Source of the DNA: an uncultured Eubacterium sp.
GTDB taxonomy: Bacteria; Bacillota_A; Clostridia; Lachnospirales; Lachnospiraceae
Length of the DNA stretch: 5,022 nt
Reading direction: 5' to 3'
Assembly (NCBI GenBank): GCA_948759685.1
Contig: CAQBGY010000285.1
Location: forward strand, 1 to 5,022
Part shown: positions 1 through 4,408 of the stretch, piece after piece
Layout of the letters: every line of letters starts with the position of its first letter
Numbering within the stretch: the stretch's first letter is position 1
Made by a program: the position numbers and the translations under genes
The notes under the pieces: generated by a model
The model's input: only the letters and a program-made list of their open reading frames with translations
The model's database searches: none
Told to the model about the DNA's origin: nothing

Positions 1-783
1 GAAGGAACATGTACCATTTCGACTGCTGTATGTACCCGTGATGATATCATGGTTTATCTGATGGACAAAGGAATTGAACCTCAGGTGAGCTTTGATATTA
101 TGGAACATGTGCGAAAGGGAAGAGGGCTTCTGACTTATAAAGATAAAGAAACCGGTGAGGAGCGCCAGGAAGAGGATGTTATGCGGGAACATAATGTTCC
201 GGACTGGTATATCTGGTCCTGTAAAAAGATTAAATATATGTTTCCTAAAGCCCATGCAGCTGCCTATATTATGATGGCTCTTCGTGTGGCGTGGTATAAG
301 GTATATCATCCATTGGCATATTATGCCGCATTTTTTGGAATCAGGGCAAAAGCCTTTGATTATGAAACAATGTGTCAGGGAAAAGAAAAATTAGAGTATT
401 ACATGGCTGAATTAAAGCGTAAGAAAAATAATCATGAAGCATCAAAGAAGGACGAAGATTCTTTAGGAGATATGAAGATTGTTTTAGAAATGTATGCCAG
501 AGGATTCGAATTTCTACCATTAGATATTTACACGGCAAAGGCGCATGATTTTCAGATTATTGATGGAAAACTGATGCCTAGTTTGGATACAATAGAAGGA
601 TTGGGAGAAAAGGCGGCAGATGCATTAGTGGAAGCTGTGGCGGCACAAGATGGACCTTTTGTTTCAAAGAATGATTTGAGAGAGAAGAGTAAGTTAAGTA
701 AGACGGTTATAGAGACAATGTCAGATTTGGGACTGCTTGAAGGACTTCCTGAGGACAGCCAGTTATCCATCTTCGATTTCTAG
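1..783 (+). CDS. polC: DNA polymerase III PolC-type alpha subunit, C-terminal 260 residues (5' end outside window)
   Basis: This is the C-terminal end of the Gram-positive replicative polymerase, which copies the chromosome at the fork and also carries a proofreading exonuclease in its missing N-terminal part. The frame is open from base 1, so the true start lies upstream; the ATG at 49 is internal. The fragment begins in the conserved PolC stretch containing CTRDDIMVYL (residues 11-20), followed by the fingers-region segment YMFPKAHAAAYIMMALR (79-95) and the HPLAYYAAFF motif. A helix-hairpin-helix-like segment, TIEGLGEKAADALVEA, lies near residues 197-212. The protein ends in QLSIFDF, which fits the C-terminal sliding-clamp-binding motif (QLxLF type) of PolC. 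The reading frame is intact, with stop TAG at 781-783. Transcription converges on the tRNA-Glu gene downstream. In many Firmicutes rimP directly follows polC; here it lies 3.1 kb further on. Confidence 0.97.
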   Translation, partial: EGTCTISTAVCTRDDIMVYLMDKGIEPQVSFDIMEHVRKGRGLLTYKDKETGEERQEEDVMREHNVPDWYIWSCKKIKYMFPKAHAAAYIMMALRVAWYKVYHPLAYYAAFFGIRAKAFDYETMCQGKEKLEYYMAELKRKKNNHEASKKDEDSLGDMKIVLEMYARGFEFLPLDIYTAKAHDFQIIDGKLMPSLDTIEGLGEKAADALVEAVAAQDGPFVSKNDLREKSKLSKTVIETMSDLGLLEGLPEDSQLSIFDF

Positions 784-786
784 TGA

Positions 787-836
787 GCAACGTATGAGAT
801 GAAGTATCCGAAGGATACGGAATCGAGGTGCGTTGC
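787..836. other. Nested hairpins directly after polC
   Basis: GCAACG (787-792) can pair with CGTTGC (831-836), enclosing a second perfect stem GTATCC/GGATAC (804-809 and 813-818) with a GAA loop. There is no T-run on either side, so this alone is not an intrinsic terminator. It may protect the 3' end of the polC mRNA or be part of a palindromic repeat unit. CGAGGTG (824-830) can also pair with CACCTCG (850-856), competing with the next hairpin. Confidence 0.5.
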
Positions 837-843
837 ATAAAGA

Positions 844-868
844 AAGCCACACCTCGGCGGTGTGGCTT
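844..868. terminator. GC-rich terminator-like hairpin between polC and tRNA-Glu
   Basis: AAGCCACACC (844-853) and GGTGTGGCTT (859-868) form a perfect 10-bp stem with a 5-base loop TCGGC. Read on the minus strand the stem is followed by a T-rich stretch, TTTCTTTAT when counted from its last base pairs, so it is a good intrinsic terminator for the tRNA transcript. On the plus strand the tail (CTAAAGG) is poor in T, so termination of polC here would be weaker. Confidence 0.7.
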
Positions 869-879
869 CTAAAGGAAAA

Positions 880-900
880 TACATCTTTAAAAAAGATGTA
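880..900. other. AT-rich inverted repeat
   Basis: TACATCTTT (880-888) and AAAGATGTA (892-900) form a 9-bp AT-rich stem with a 3-base loop. It sits between the GC-rich hairpin and the tRNA 3' end. It is too AT-rich to be a strong terminator by itself. On the minus strand it follows the T-rich stretch directly after the tRNA and may mark a processing site. Confidence 0.4.
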
Positions 901-941
901 AAATGAAAAAAATAAAAATAATAATAAAACAAAAAGAAAAA

Positions 942-1013
942 CAGCTCGTAGGGGAATTGAACCCCTGATTCCGCCTTGAGAGGGCGGCGTCTTAACCACT
1001 TGACCAACGAGCC
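942..1013 (-). tRNA. tRNA-Glu (anticodon CUC)
   Basis: Read on the minus strand, 72 bases fold as a standard cloverleaf. The acceptor stem is GGCTCGT with ACGAGCT, giving a G-U pair at 1-72. The D arm is closed by GTC/GAC, and the anticodon stem CCGCC/GGCGG encloses loop CTCTCAA. The variable loop has four bases, and the T arm is AGGGG TTCAATT CCCCT. The anticodon is CTC (plus-strand 978-980), which reads the glutamate codon GAG. The discriminator base is G. The 3' CCA is not encoded: a T-rich stretch follows the discriminator, so CCA must be added by nucleotidyltransferase. The gene opposes polC and diverges from the SDR gene. Confidence 0.97.
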
Positions 1014-1032
1014 AAAAAAATGTTACTGTATT

Positions 1033-1060
1033 ATTATAACAGCAAAGTGAAATTTTGCAA
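1033..1060 (-). promoter_or_regulatory. Sigma-A-type promoter of tRNA-Glu
   Basis: On the minus strand, TTGCAA (1060-1055) lies 16 bases before a perfect TATAAT (1038-1033). The predicted transcription start is near 1026, about a dozen bases before the mature tRNA 5' end at 1013. The -35 element occupies the same bases as the TTG at 1055, the most upstream possible start of the divergent SDR gene. Confidence 0.75.
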
Positions 1061-1078
1061 GACATTTTTGAAAGGAAT

Positions 1079-1906
1079 ATGAAATTTTTTATGGACTGGA
1101 TTTATGGAAAGACAATATTAGTAACCGGAGCATCATCAGGACTTGGAAGAGCATTGACAGTTCAGTTGATAAGAGAACAGAATTGTAAAGTCATCGGAGT
1201 CGGACAGTCAGAAGAAAAAATGATGAGTTTAAAAGAAGAACTGACTTATTTAAGAGATGAGTTTGATTATAGAATATTTGATGTAAGTGTACAGGAAAAC
1301 TGGACTCAGTTTGTAGAAGAACTTTTGGAAGATAATATACAGGTTGATTTGTTGATAAATAATGCAGGAATCCTTCTGCCTTTTGATAAATCAGTGAATT
1401 ATACCGAAGAACAGGTACATACTTGTATGGATATTAATTTTCATGGATGCAGATACGCAATTAATGCGATGCTGCCGATTCTTCGTCAGTCTACTATGGC
1501 AGGGATTGTGAATGTTTCCAGTTCTGATGCGCTGGCTGGTATTATAGGAACAAGTATCTATAGTGCGAGCAAGGCGGCTCTAAAAGCATATACGGAGGTG
1601 CTTATAGCAGAACTTGGAAGAGAGATGTATATCGGGTATGTCTGTCCGGGATTTATCAGAACGGATATTTTCAGGAACCAGTATGTTATTTCAGAAAGCA
1701 GGCTGATAAAAATGGCATCGTCTAAAGTAGACAAGGCGGCGAAAAAGATTATAAAGAAGGTCGTAAAACAGAAGGCGAGAATCATTGTGGGAAAAGATGC
1801 GAAGTTTATGAATTTCACATCAAAGTTTTTCCCGGTGGTCGGATTGAAGTTTTATGAGCAGCTGATAAAACATTCTAAAATAGAGATGTTTGAAAATGTT
1901 AAATGA
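1079..1906 (+). CDS. SDR family NAD(P)-dependent oxidoreductase
   Basis: This is a classical short-chain dehydrogenase/reductase, a cytoplasmic Rossmann-fold enzyme that oxidises or reduces an alcohol or carbonyl using NAD(P)(H). From the ATG at 1079 it has 275 residues, close to the family norm of about 250. Visible motifs are the cofactor-binding TGASSGLG (16-23), NNAG (94-97), the catalytic Asn in DINFHG (about 120), Ser148 in VNVSSSD, and YSASK (Tyr161, Lys165). CPGFIRTD follows the active site. The C-terminal RIIVGKDA segment is seen in many SDRs of the YqjQ/DHRS7 kind. The active site is complete, but the substrate cannot be deduced. The start is uncertain: ATG 1079 has AAGGA only 2 bases upstream, ATG 1091 (271 residues) is 14 bases from it, and TTG 1055 lacks an SD and overlaps the tRNA promoter. 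No clear promoter is visible for this gene. Confidence 0.92.
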   Translation: MKFFMDWIYGKTILVTGASSGLGRALTVQLIREQNCKVIGVGQSEEKMMSLKEELTYLRDEFDYRIFDVSVQENWTQFVEELLEDNIQVDLLINNAGILLPFDKSVNYTEEQVHTCMDINFHGCRYAINAMLPILRQSTMAGIVNVSSSDALAGIIGTSIYSASKAALKAYTEVLIAELGREMYIGYVCPGFIRTDIFRNQYVISESRLIKMASSKVDKAAKKIIKKVVKQKARIIVGKDAKFMNFTSKFFPVVGLKFYEQLIKHSKIEMFENVK

Positions 1907-1976
1907 TAGTATAATATCTCTTATTAGAAGAAGAGTTATAATTTGGTAAGATTAAAATAATAAATAATGTAAAATA

Positions 1977-2005
1977 TTGTAAAAAAAAGCAAGCAGTGAT
2001 ACAAT
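1977..2005 (+). promoter_or_regulatory. Candidate extended -10 promoter for the leader and LRR region
   Basis: TTGTAA (1977-1982) is separated by 17 bases from TACAAT (2000-2005). TG sits one base upstream of the -10 (1997-1998), giving an extended -10 (TGATACAAT). The predicted start is near 2012. It lies after the SDR gene and before the structured leader, in a stretch with no coding capacity. Confidence 0.55.
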
Positions 2006-2033
2006 CAATACAAGAGAATATGGACGATTGTAT
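1999..2033 (+). other. Inverted repeat overlapping the candidate promoter -10
   Basis: ATACAATC (1999-2006) and GATTGTAT (2026-2033) are a perfect 8-bp inverted repeat with a 19-base spacer. The left arm covers the -10 hexamer of the candidate promoter and the right arm lies just after the predicted start. That arrangement would suit an operator bound by a dimeric repressor, but AT-rich chance symmetry is possible. Confidence 0.35.
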
Positions 2034-2049
2034 TATGAAAAACATTAAT

Positions 2050-2100
2050 AAACTAAAATCCCTAAGCATAATCAGATTAATGTATCAGGTAGAATCTGAC
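2050..2100 (+). repeat. Diverged 51-base repeat, copy 1
   Basis: By eye this stretch aligns without gaps to 3685-3735, with 35 of 51 positions the same. Identity is concentrated at the left end (AAAC and AAATCCC) and at the right end (TATCAG-TAGAATCTGA), with the same 26-base spacing between them. Copy 1 forms the left arm and inner part of the terminator-like leader. Confidence 0.5.
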
Positions 2101-2133
2101 GTTATATCATGGTTGATGTTTAGGGACTTTTTT
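2059..2133 (+). terminator. Structured leader ending in terminator-like stem and U-run (attenuator candidate)
   Basis: TCCCTAAGCAT (2059-2069) pairs with ATGTTTAGGGA (2116-2126): 11 pairs including one G-U. C and then TTTTTT (2128-2133) follow. Inside the closing stem, TCAGATT (2072-2078) can pair with AATCTGA (2093-2099). Alternatively TCAGGT (2085-2090) can pair with ATCTGA (2094-2099). The two inner helices exclude each other. The element lies about 50 bases after the candidate transcription start and upstream of the secreted-protein genes, as an attenuator would. It could equally be the terminator of the SDR gene. It does not match a riboswitch class that I recognise. Confidence 0.6.
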
Positions 2134-2137
2134 ATAT

Positions 2138-2145
2138 AGGAGGTG
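2138..2145 (+). promoter_or_regulatory. Orphan Shine-Dalgarno (AGGAGGTG)
   Basis: AGGAGGTG is complementary to the 16S rRNA 3' end over eight bases, yet no ATG, GTG or TTG lies at usable distance after it (the sequence continues GGGGAAAGTAAAAACG). It sits 4 bases after the leader's T-run. It may be a relic of a lost gene start. The rest of the interval to 2208 is A-rich with nothing else recognisable. Confidence 0.45.
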
Positions 2146-2208
2146 GGGGAAAGTAAAAACGATATAGAAACTATAAAAATAAATTAGAAAAAGTGAAGGG
2201 AGTAAGGT

Positions 2209-2431
2209 ATGGGTAAAAAATTGGTTTGTTTATTTTTATGTTTTGTATTGATTTTTAGTGTAAGTGTATATGCTAATGATAGTGACTAATAGTAATTTAG
2301 GAGTTGGTGCATATGCTGAAACGGAAGGAATACAGCTGAAGGGTGATTACATATATTTTGGTATATACTATAAGAATAAAGCCGATCCAGGGAGATGGCA
2401 AATATACAAAATTTTAAAAAATGCATTTTAG
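2209..2431 (+). pseudogene. Frameshifted remnant of a small secreted protein gene
   Basis: ATG 2209 has a good ribosome site (AAGGGAG, 6 bases upstream) and encodes a signal peptide: a short basic start (MGKK), a hydrophobic core (LVCLFLCFVLIFSVSV) and a cleavage-like YA-ND. The frame stops at TAA 2287-2289 after 26 residues. The next frame is open from 2264 to the TAG at 2429-2431 (53 residues if begun at ATG 2270) and contains AYAETEGIQLKGDYIYFG and then RWQIYKIL. One extra base between about 2264 and 2286 would explain the break; joining the frames gives a secreted protein of roughly 75 residues. The GDYIYFG...W pattern recalls the start of DUF6273-type domains of clostridial secreted proteins, but that is from memory and weak. 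Full domains of this kind are longer, so the 3' part may also be deleted. Alternatives are two tiny real ORFs or a sequencing error. The stop overlaps the SD of the LRR gene, as in an operon. Confidence 0.55.
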
Positions 2432-2443
2432 GAGGGAAAGCGT

Positions 2444-3673
2444 ATGAGAAAATTATTATCATATTTTTTAGTTTTTACATTAATAGTAACAACAGTTGGA
2501 GTAATAAATGTAGGAGCTGATGAGAAAGAATTAAATTGGAACGGATTTATCTATCAGGTACATAATGATACGGTTGCAAATAATAAACATGTTCTTATCG
2601 AAGATTATGTAGGAACAGAGAGACAAATTACAATCCCAAAACAAATAGACGGGATAGCAGTAACTGAACTTGCAGAGAAATTTACCTGTACTTCTGATAT
2701 AACATCTGTAAAGATTATGGACACTATGTTGAAACCCGAGGGATTAACATGGTGTGAAACATTAGAAAAGATTTTTGTGCAAGATAACAGTACACGGTAT
2801 ACAGTAATTGATGGAATACTATATAATAAGAAAGTTACATCATTGCTTTGTTATCCAAGTGCAAAGCAGGAAAGGGAGTATATTGCTCCAAAAACGGTAA
2901 CAGAATCATATGGTTTGCAGCAAGTGTTAATAAAAAATAAATATTTAAAAGATGTGACATTTACCAGTGTCGTACCGGATTGTACGAACACTAATATTGA
3001 AAATGTAAAAATAACTGGTAATATTTCATACATTCCGGAAGGCTCGTTTAGAAAATGCAGGAATTTGAAAACAGTAGTAATAGGAAGCAAAGTTGATTTT
3101 ATTGAACGTGATGCATTCTATGGTTGTGCATCATTACAAAGTGTAAAATTATCGAACAATTTGCGTTCAATATACTCTTGTGCTTTTGGGAAAACAAAAA
3201 TAAAGAAAGTGAAAATACCGAAGAGTGTTGATTATATCGACTATGATGTTTTTCCAACTAAAACAAAGATAATGAAACCATCGTATTTAAGAAAAACTGT
3301 TAATCCATGGAATAAGTCTCAATATTGTTATAAAGCATACGTAATTGCAAAATCAAAGTCAGGCACAAAGAAATACCGGGCAGCAAATGTGACGAAGATT
3401 ACAGCGACAAAAAAGAAAGTTAAATTAAAAAAAGGAGATATACATAAGATAAAGACCAAAGTATTCATTTTTAAGAAAAAGAAGGCTGGATTTATTAAAA
3501 ATGATATTTTGAAATTTACATCTTCAAATAACAAAGTGGCAAAGGTTACACAAGGAGGAAAAATAAAAGCACTAAGAAAAGGAACAACGACTATTACTGT
3601 TATGATGCGTACGTTTGAAAAGAAATTACATACAACGAGAAAGAACTATAAAATTAAAGTTAAAGTAGTATAA
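2444..3673 (+). CDS. Secreted BspA-type leucine-rich repeat protein with C-terminal Ig-like (Big_2) domain
   Basis: This 409-residue protein has an N-terminal signal peptide (MRKLL, hydrophobic core 5-20, likely cleavage after VGA at about residue 25), so it is exported. Residues about 55-275 carry irregular LRR_5/BspA-type repeats. The recognisable units are ITIPKQIDGIAVTEL (62-76), TVIDGILYNKKVTSLLCYP (120-138), and then IPEGSFRKCRNLKTVVIG, IERDAFYGCASLQSVKLS and the unit ending KIPKSVDYID. Residues about 315-409 resemble a bacterial Ig-like Big_2 domain, with the hallmark LKFTSSNNKVAKVTQGGKIKALRKGTTTITV pattern (356-386, key residues S-N-V-A-V...G.I.A...G...I.V). The C-terminal half is very lysine-rich. 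No LPxTG motif, SLH domain or membrane anchor is seen, so it is either released or held by charge or the Ig-like domain. Such proteins are usually adhesins or binding proteins; the ligand is unknown. The start is fixed by AGGAGGG 7 bases before ATG. Confidence 0.92.
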   Translation: MRKLLSYFLVFTLIVTTVGVINVGADEKELNWNGFIYQVHNDTVANNKHVLIEDYVGTERQITIPKQIDGIAVTELAEKFTCTSDITSVKIMDTMLKPEGLTWCETLEKIFVQDNSTRYTVIDGILYNKKVTSLLCYPSAKQEREYIAPKTVTESYGLQQVLIKNKYLKDVTFTSVVPDCTNTNIENVKITGNISYIPEGSFRKCRNLKTVVIGSKVDFIERDAFYGCASLQSVKLSNNLRSIYSCAFGKTKIKKVKIPKSVDYIDYDVFPTKTKIMKPSYLRKTVNPWNKSQYCYKAYVIAKSKSGTKKYRAANVTKITATKKKVKLKKGDIHKIKTKVFIFKKKKAGFIKNDILKFTSSNNKVAKVTQGGKIKALRKGTTTITVMMRTFEKKLHTTRKNYKIKVKVV

Positions 3674-3684
3674 GTTAATGGTAG

Positions 3685-3735
3685 AAACAGAAATCCCAGA
3701 ACGGAACTGTACTTATATATCAGATAGAATCTGAT
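3685..3735 (+). repeat. Diverged 51-base repeat, copy 2
   Basis: This is the partner of 2050-2100. It keeps AAATCCC (3691-3697) and TATCAGATAGAATCTGA (ending 3734) at the same spacing. Within the terminal hairpin the G-U pair of copy 1 is an A-U pair here, so the stem is preserved. This copy lies 11 bases after the LRR stop codon, so the two copies bracket the secreted-protein genes. Confidence 0.5.
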
Positions 3736-3739
3736 TTCT
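3719..3739 (+). terminator. Weak hairpin after the LRR gene
   Basis: ATCAGAT (3719-3725) and ATCTGAT (3729-3735) form a perfect 7-bp stem with an AGA loop, followed by TTCTAAAA. The U-tail is short and the stem is AT-rich, so any termination would be weak. AGAAATC (3689-3695) can instead pair with GATTTCT (3733-3739), which gives a larger competing fold. Confidence 0.4.
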
Positions 3740-3771
3740 AAAAACATAAAGGAAGAAAAAATAAATTAATG

Positions 3772-3800
3772 TTGACATCTTAATTATATGGTAGTATAGT
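3772..3800 (+). promoter_or_regulatory. Strong sigma-A-type promoter of rimP-nusA
   Basis: A perfect TTGACA (3772-3777) stands 17 bases before TATAGT (3795-3800, five of six consensus bases). The predicted start is near 3807, leaving a leader of about 120 bases before rimP. No better promoter is visible upstream of rimP, so it probably drives the operon. Confidence 0.8.
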
Positions 3801-3809
3801 TATATGGTA
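3781..3809 (+). repeat. Direct repeat spanning the rimP promoter -10
   Basis: TAATTATATGGTA (3781-3793) and TAGTTATATGGTA (3797-3809) match at 12 of 13 bases, with a 16-base period. One copy lies in the promoter spacer; the other covers the end of the -10 and the start site. It could be a tandem operator or a small local duplication. Confidence 0.6.
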
Positions 3810-3829
3810 AATATTGACTAAAGTGGAAG

Positions 3830-3858
3830 GAGCGAACCGCAAAGGTTCGCTCTTTGTT
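3830..3858 (+). terminator. Terminator-like hairpin in the rimP-nusA leader
   Basis: GAGCGAACC (3830-3838) and GGTTCGCTC (3844-3852) form a perfect 9-bp GC-rich stem with loop GCAAA, followed by TTTGTT. It begins only about 23 bases after the predicted start of the rimP transcript. It therefore either attenuates the operon or stops read-through from the LRR gene, or both. Downstream to 3925 I see only a weak imperfect pairing of GATAAGGTTC (from about 3869) with GAACATCTTTATC. Confidence 0.7.
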
Positions 3859-3925
3859 ATGTCAGCCGGATAAGGTTCATTAAAAGAATAGAACATCTTT
3901 ATCAGGCAGAAAGGTAGAGGTTAAG

Positions 3926-4393
3926 GTGTCTAGAAGAGAAGAGTACGAATCAAAAACAGAAGCACTACTGATTCCTATTTTAGAAGAAAAGGGATATGAG
4001 ATGGTAGATGTGGAATATGTCAAAGAGGGCAGCAGCTGGTATTTAAGAGCTTTTGTTGACAAGCCGGGAGGCATTACAATTAATGATTTAGAAAGTGTCA
4101 GCAGACGTTTGAGTGATTTGCTGGATGAGAAAGATTTCATTAGTGATGCTTACATATTAGAAGTAAGCTCCCCGGGACTTGGGCGTCCTTTAAAGAAGGA
4201 TAGAGATTTTAACAGAAGTATCGGAGAAGAAATCGAGGTACATTTGTATAGAAGCCTTAACGGAAATAAGCAGTATATAGGACTGTTAAAGTCTTATGAT
4301 AAAGATACTATTACTATCGAAGATGAAGATGGTAGTGAAATAAATTTAGACAGAGTAAATGTTTCGCTCGTCAAATTAACGATTGATTTTTAG
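3926..4393 (+). CDS. rimP: Ribosome maturation factor RimP
   Basis: RimP (YlxS in Bacillus) is a cytoplasmic assembly factor needed for late maturation of the 30S ribosomal subunit. The 155-residue length is typical. The N-terminal alpha/beta domain (about 1-80) includes GYEMVDVEYVKEGSSWYLRAFVD. It is followed by ISDAYILEVSSPGLGRPL (about 72-89), containing the family signature EVSSPGLxRPL. The C-terminal SH3-like beta domain (about 90-155) ends in VNVSLVKLTIDF. The start is GTG at 3926, with AGAGG 5 bases upstream; no in-frame ATG lies near. It is the first gene after the promoter at 3772-3800 and the leader hairpin. The gap to nusA is 15 bases and its stop codon overlaps the nusA SD (TAGGAGG), so the two genes are co-transcribed and perhaps translationally coupled. 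Confidence 0.97.
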   Translation: MSRREEYESKTEALLIPILEEKGYEMVDVEYVKEGSSWYLRAFVDKPGGITINDLESVSRRLSDLLDEKDFISDAYILEVSSPGLGRPLKKDRDFNRSIGEEIEVHLYRSLNGNKQYIGLLKSYDKDTITIEDEDGSEINLDRVNVSLVKLTIDF

Positions 4394-4408
4394 GAGGATA
4401 TTGGAAAA

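Noticed and set aside
341..538. Minus-strand ORF inside polC, with others like it inside SDR, LRR and rimP
   Set aside because: These lie opposite strongly supported genes, have no recognisable domains and lack convincing ribosome sites.
942..1013. tRNA-Glu as an integration site for a mobile element carrying the SDR/LRR genes
   Set aside because: I found no duplicated tRNA 3' segment and no integrase. The foreign genes lie on the 5' side of the tRNA, opposite to the usual arrangement.
763..1065. Minus-strand ORF of 100 codons spanning the tRNA-Glu region
   Set aside because: It runs through the tRNA gene and the terminator hairpins, has low-complexity phenylalanine-rich sequence from poly-T stretches, and resembles no protein family.
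1055..1078. TTG at 1055 as the SDR start
   Set aside because: It has no SD and coincides with the -35 of the tRNA-Glu promoter, and the extra residues (MQDIFERN) lie outside the usual SDR N-terminus. It is kept only as an alternative.
2041..2135. Known riboswitch (c-di-GMP, SAM, preQ1, guanidine and similar)
   Set aside because: None of the conserved cores I remember for these classes is present. An unassigned attenuator is all I can claim.
2050..3735. CRISPR array or insertion-sequence ends
   Set aside because: There are only two copies, they are diverged and 1.6 kb apart, there are no regular spacers, and no transposase lies between them.
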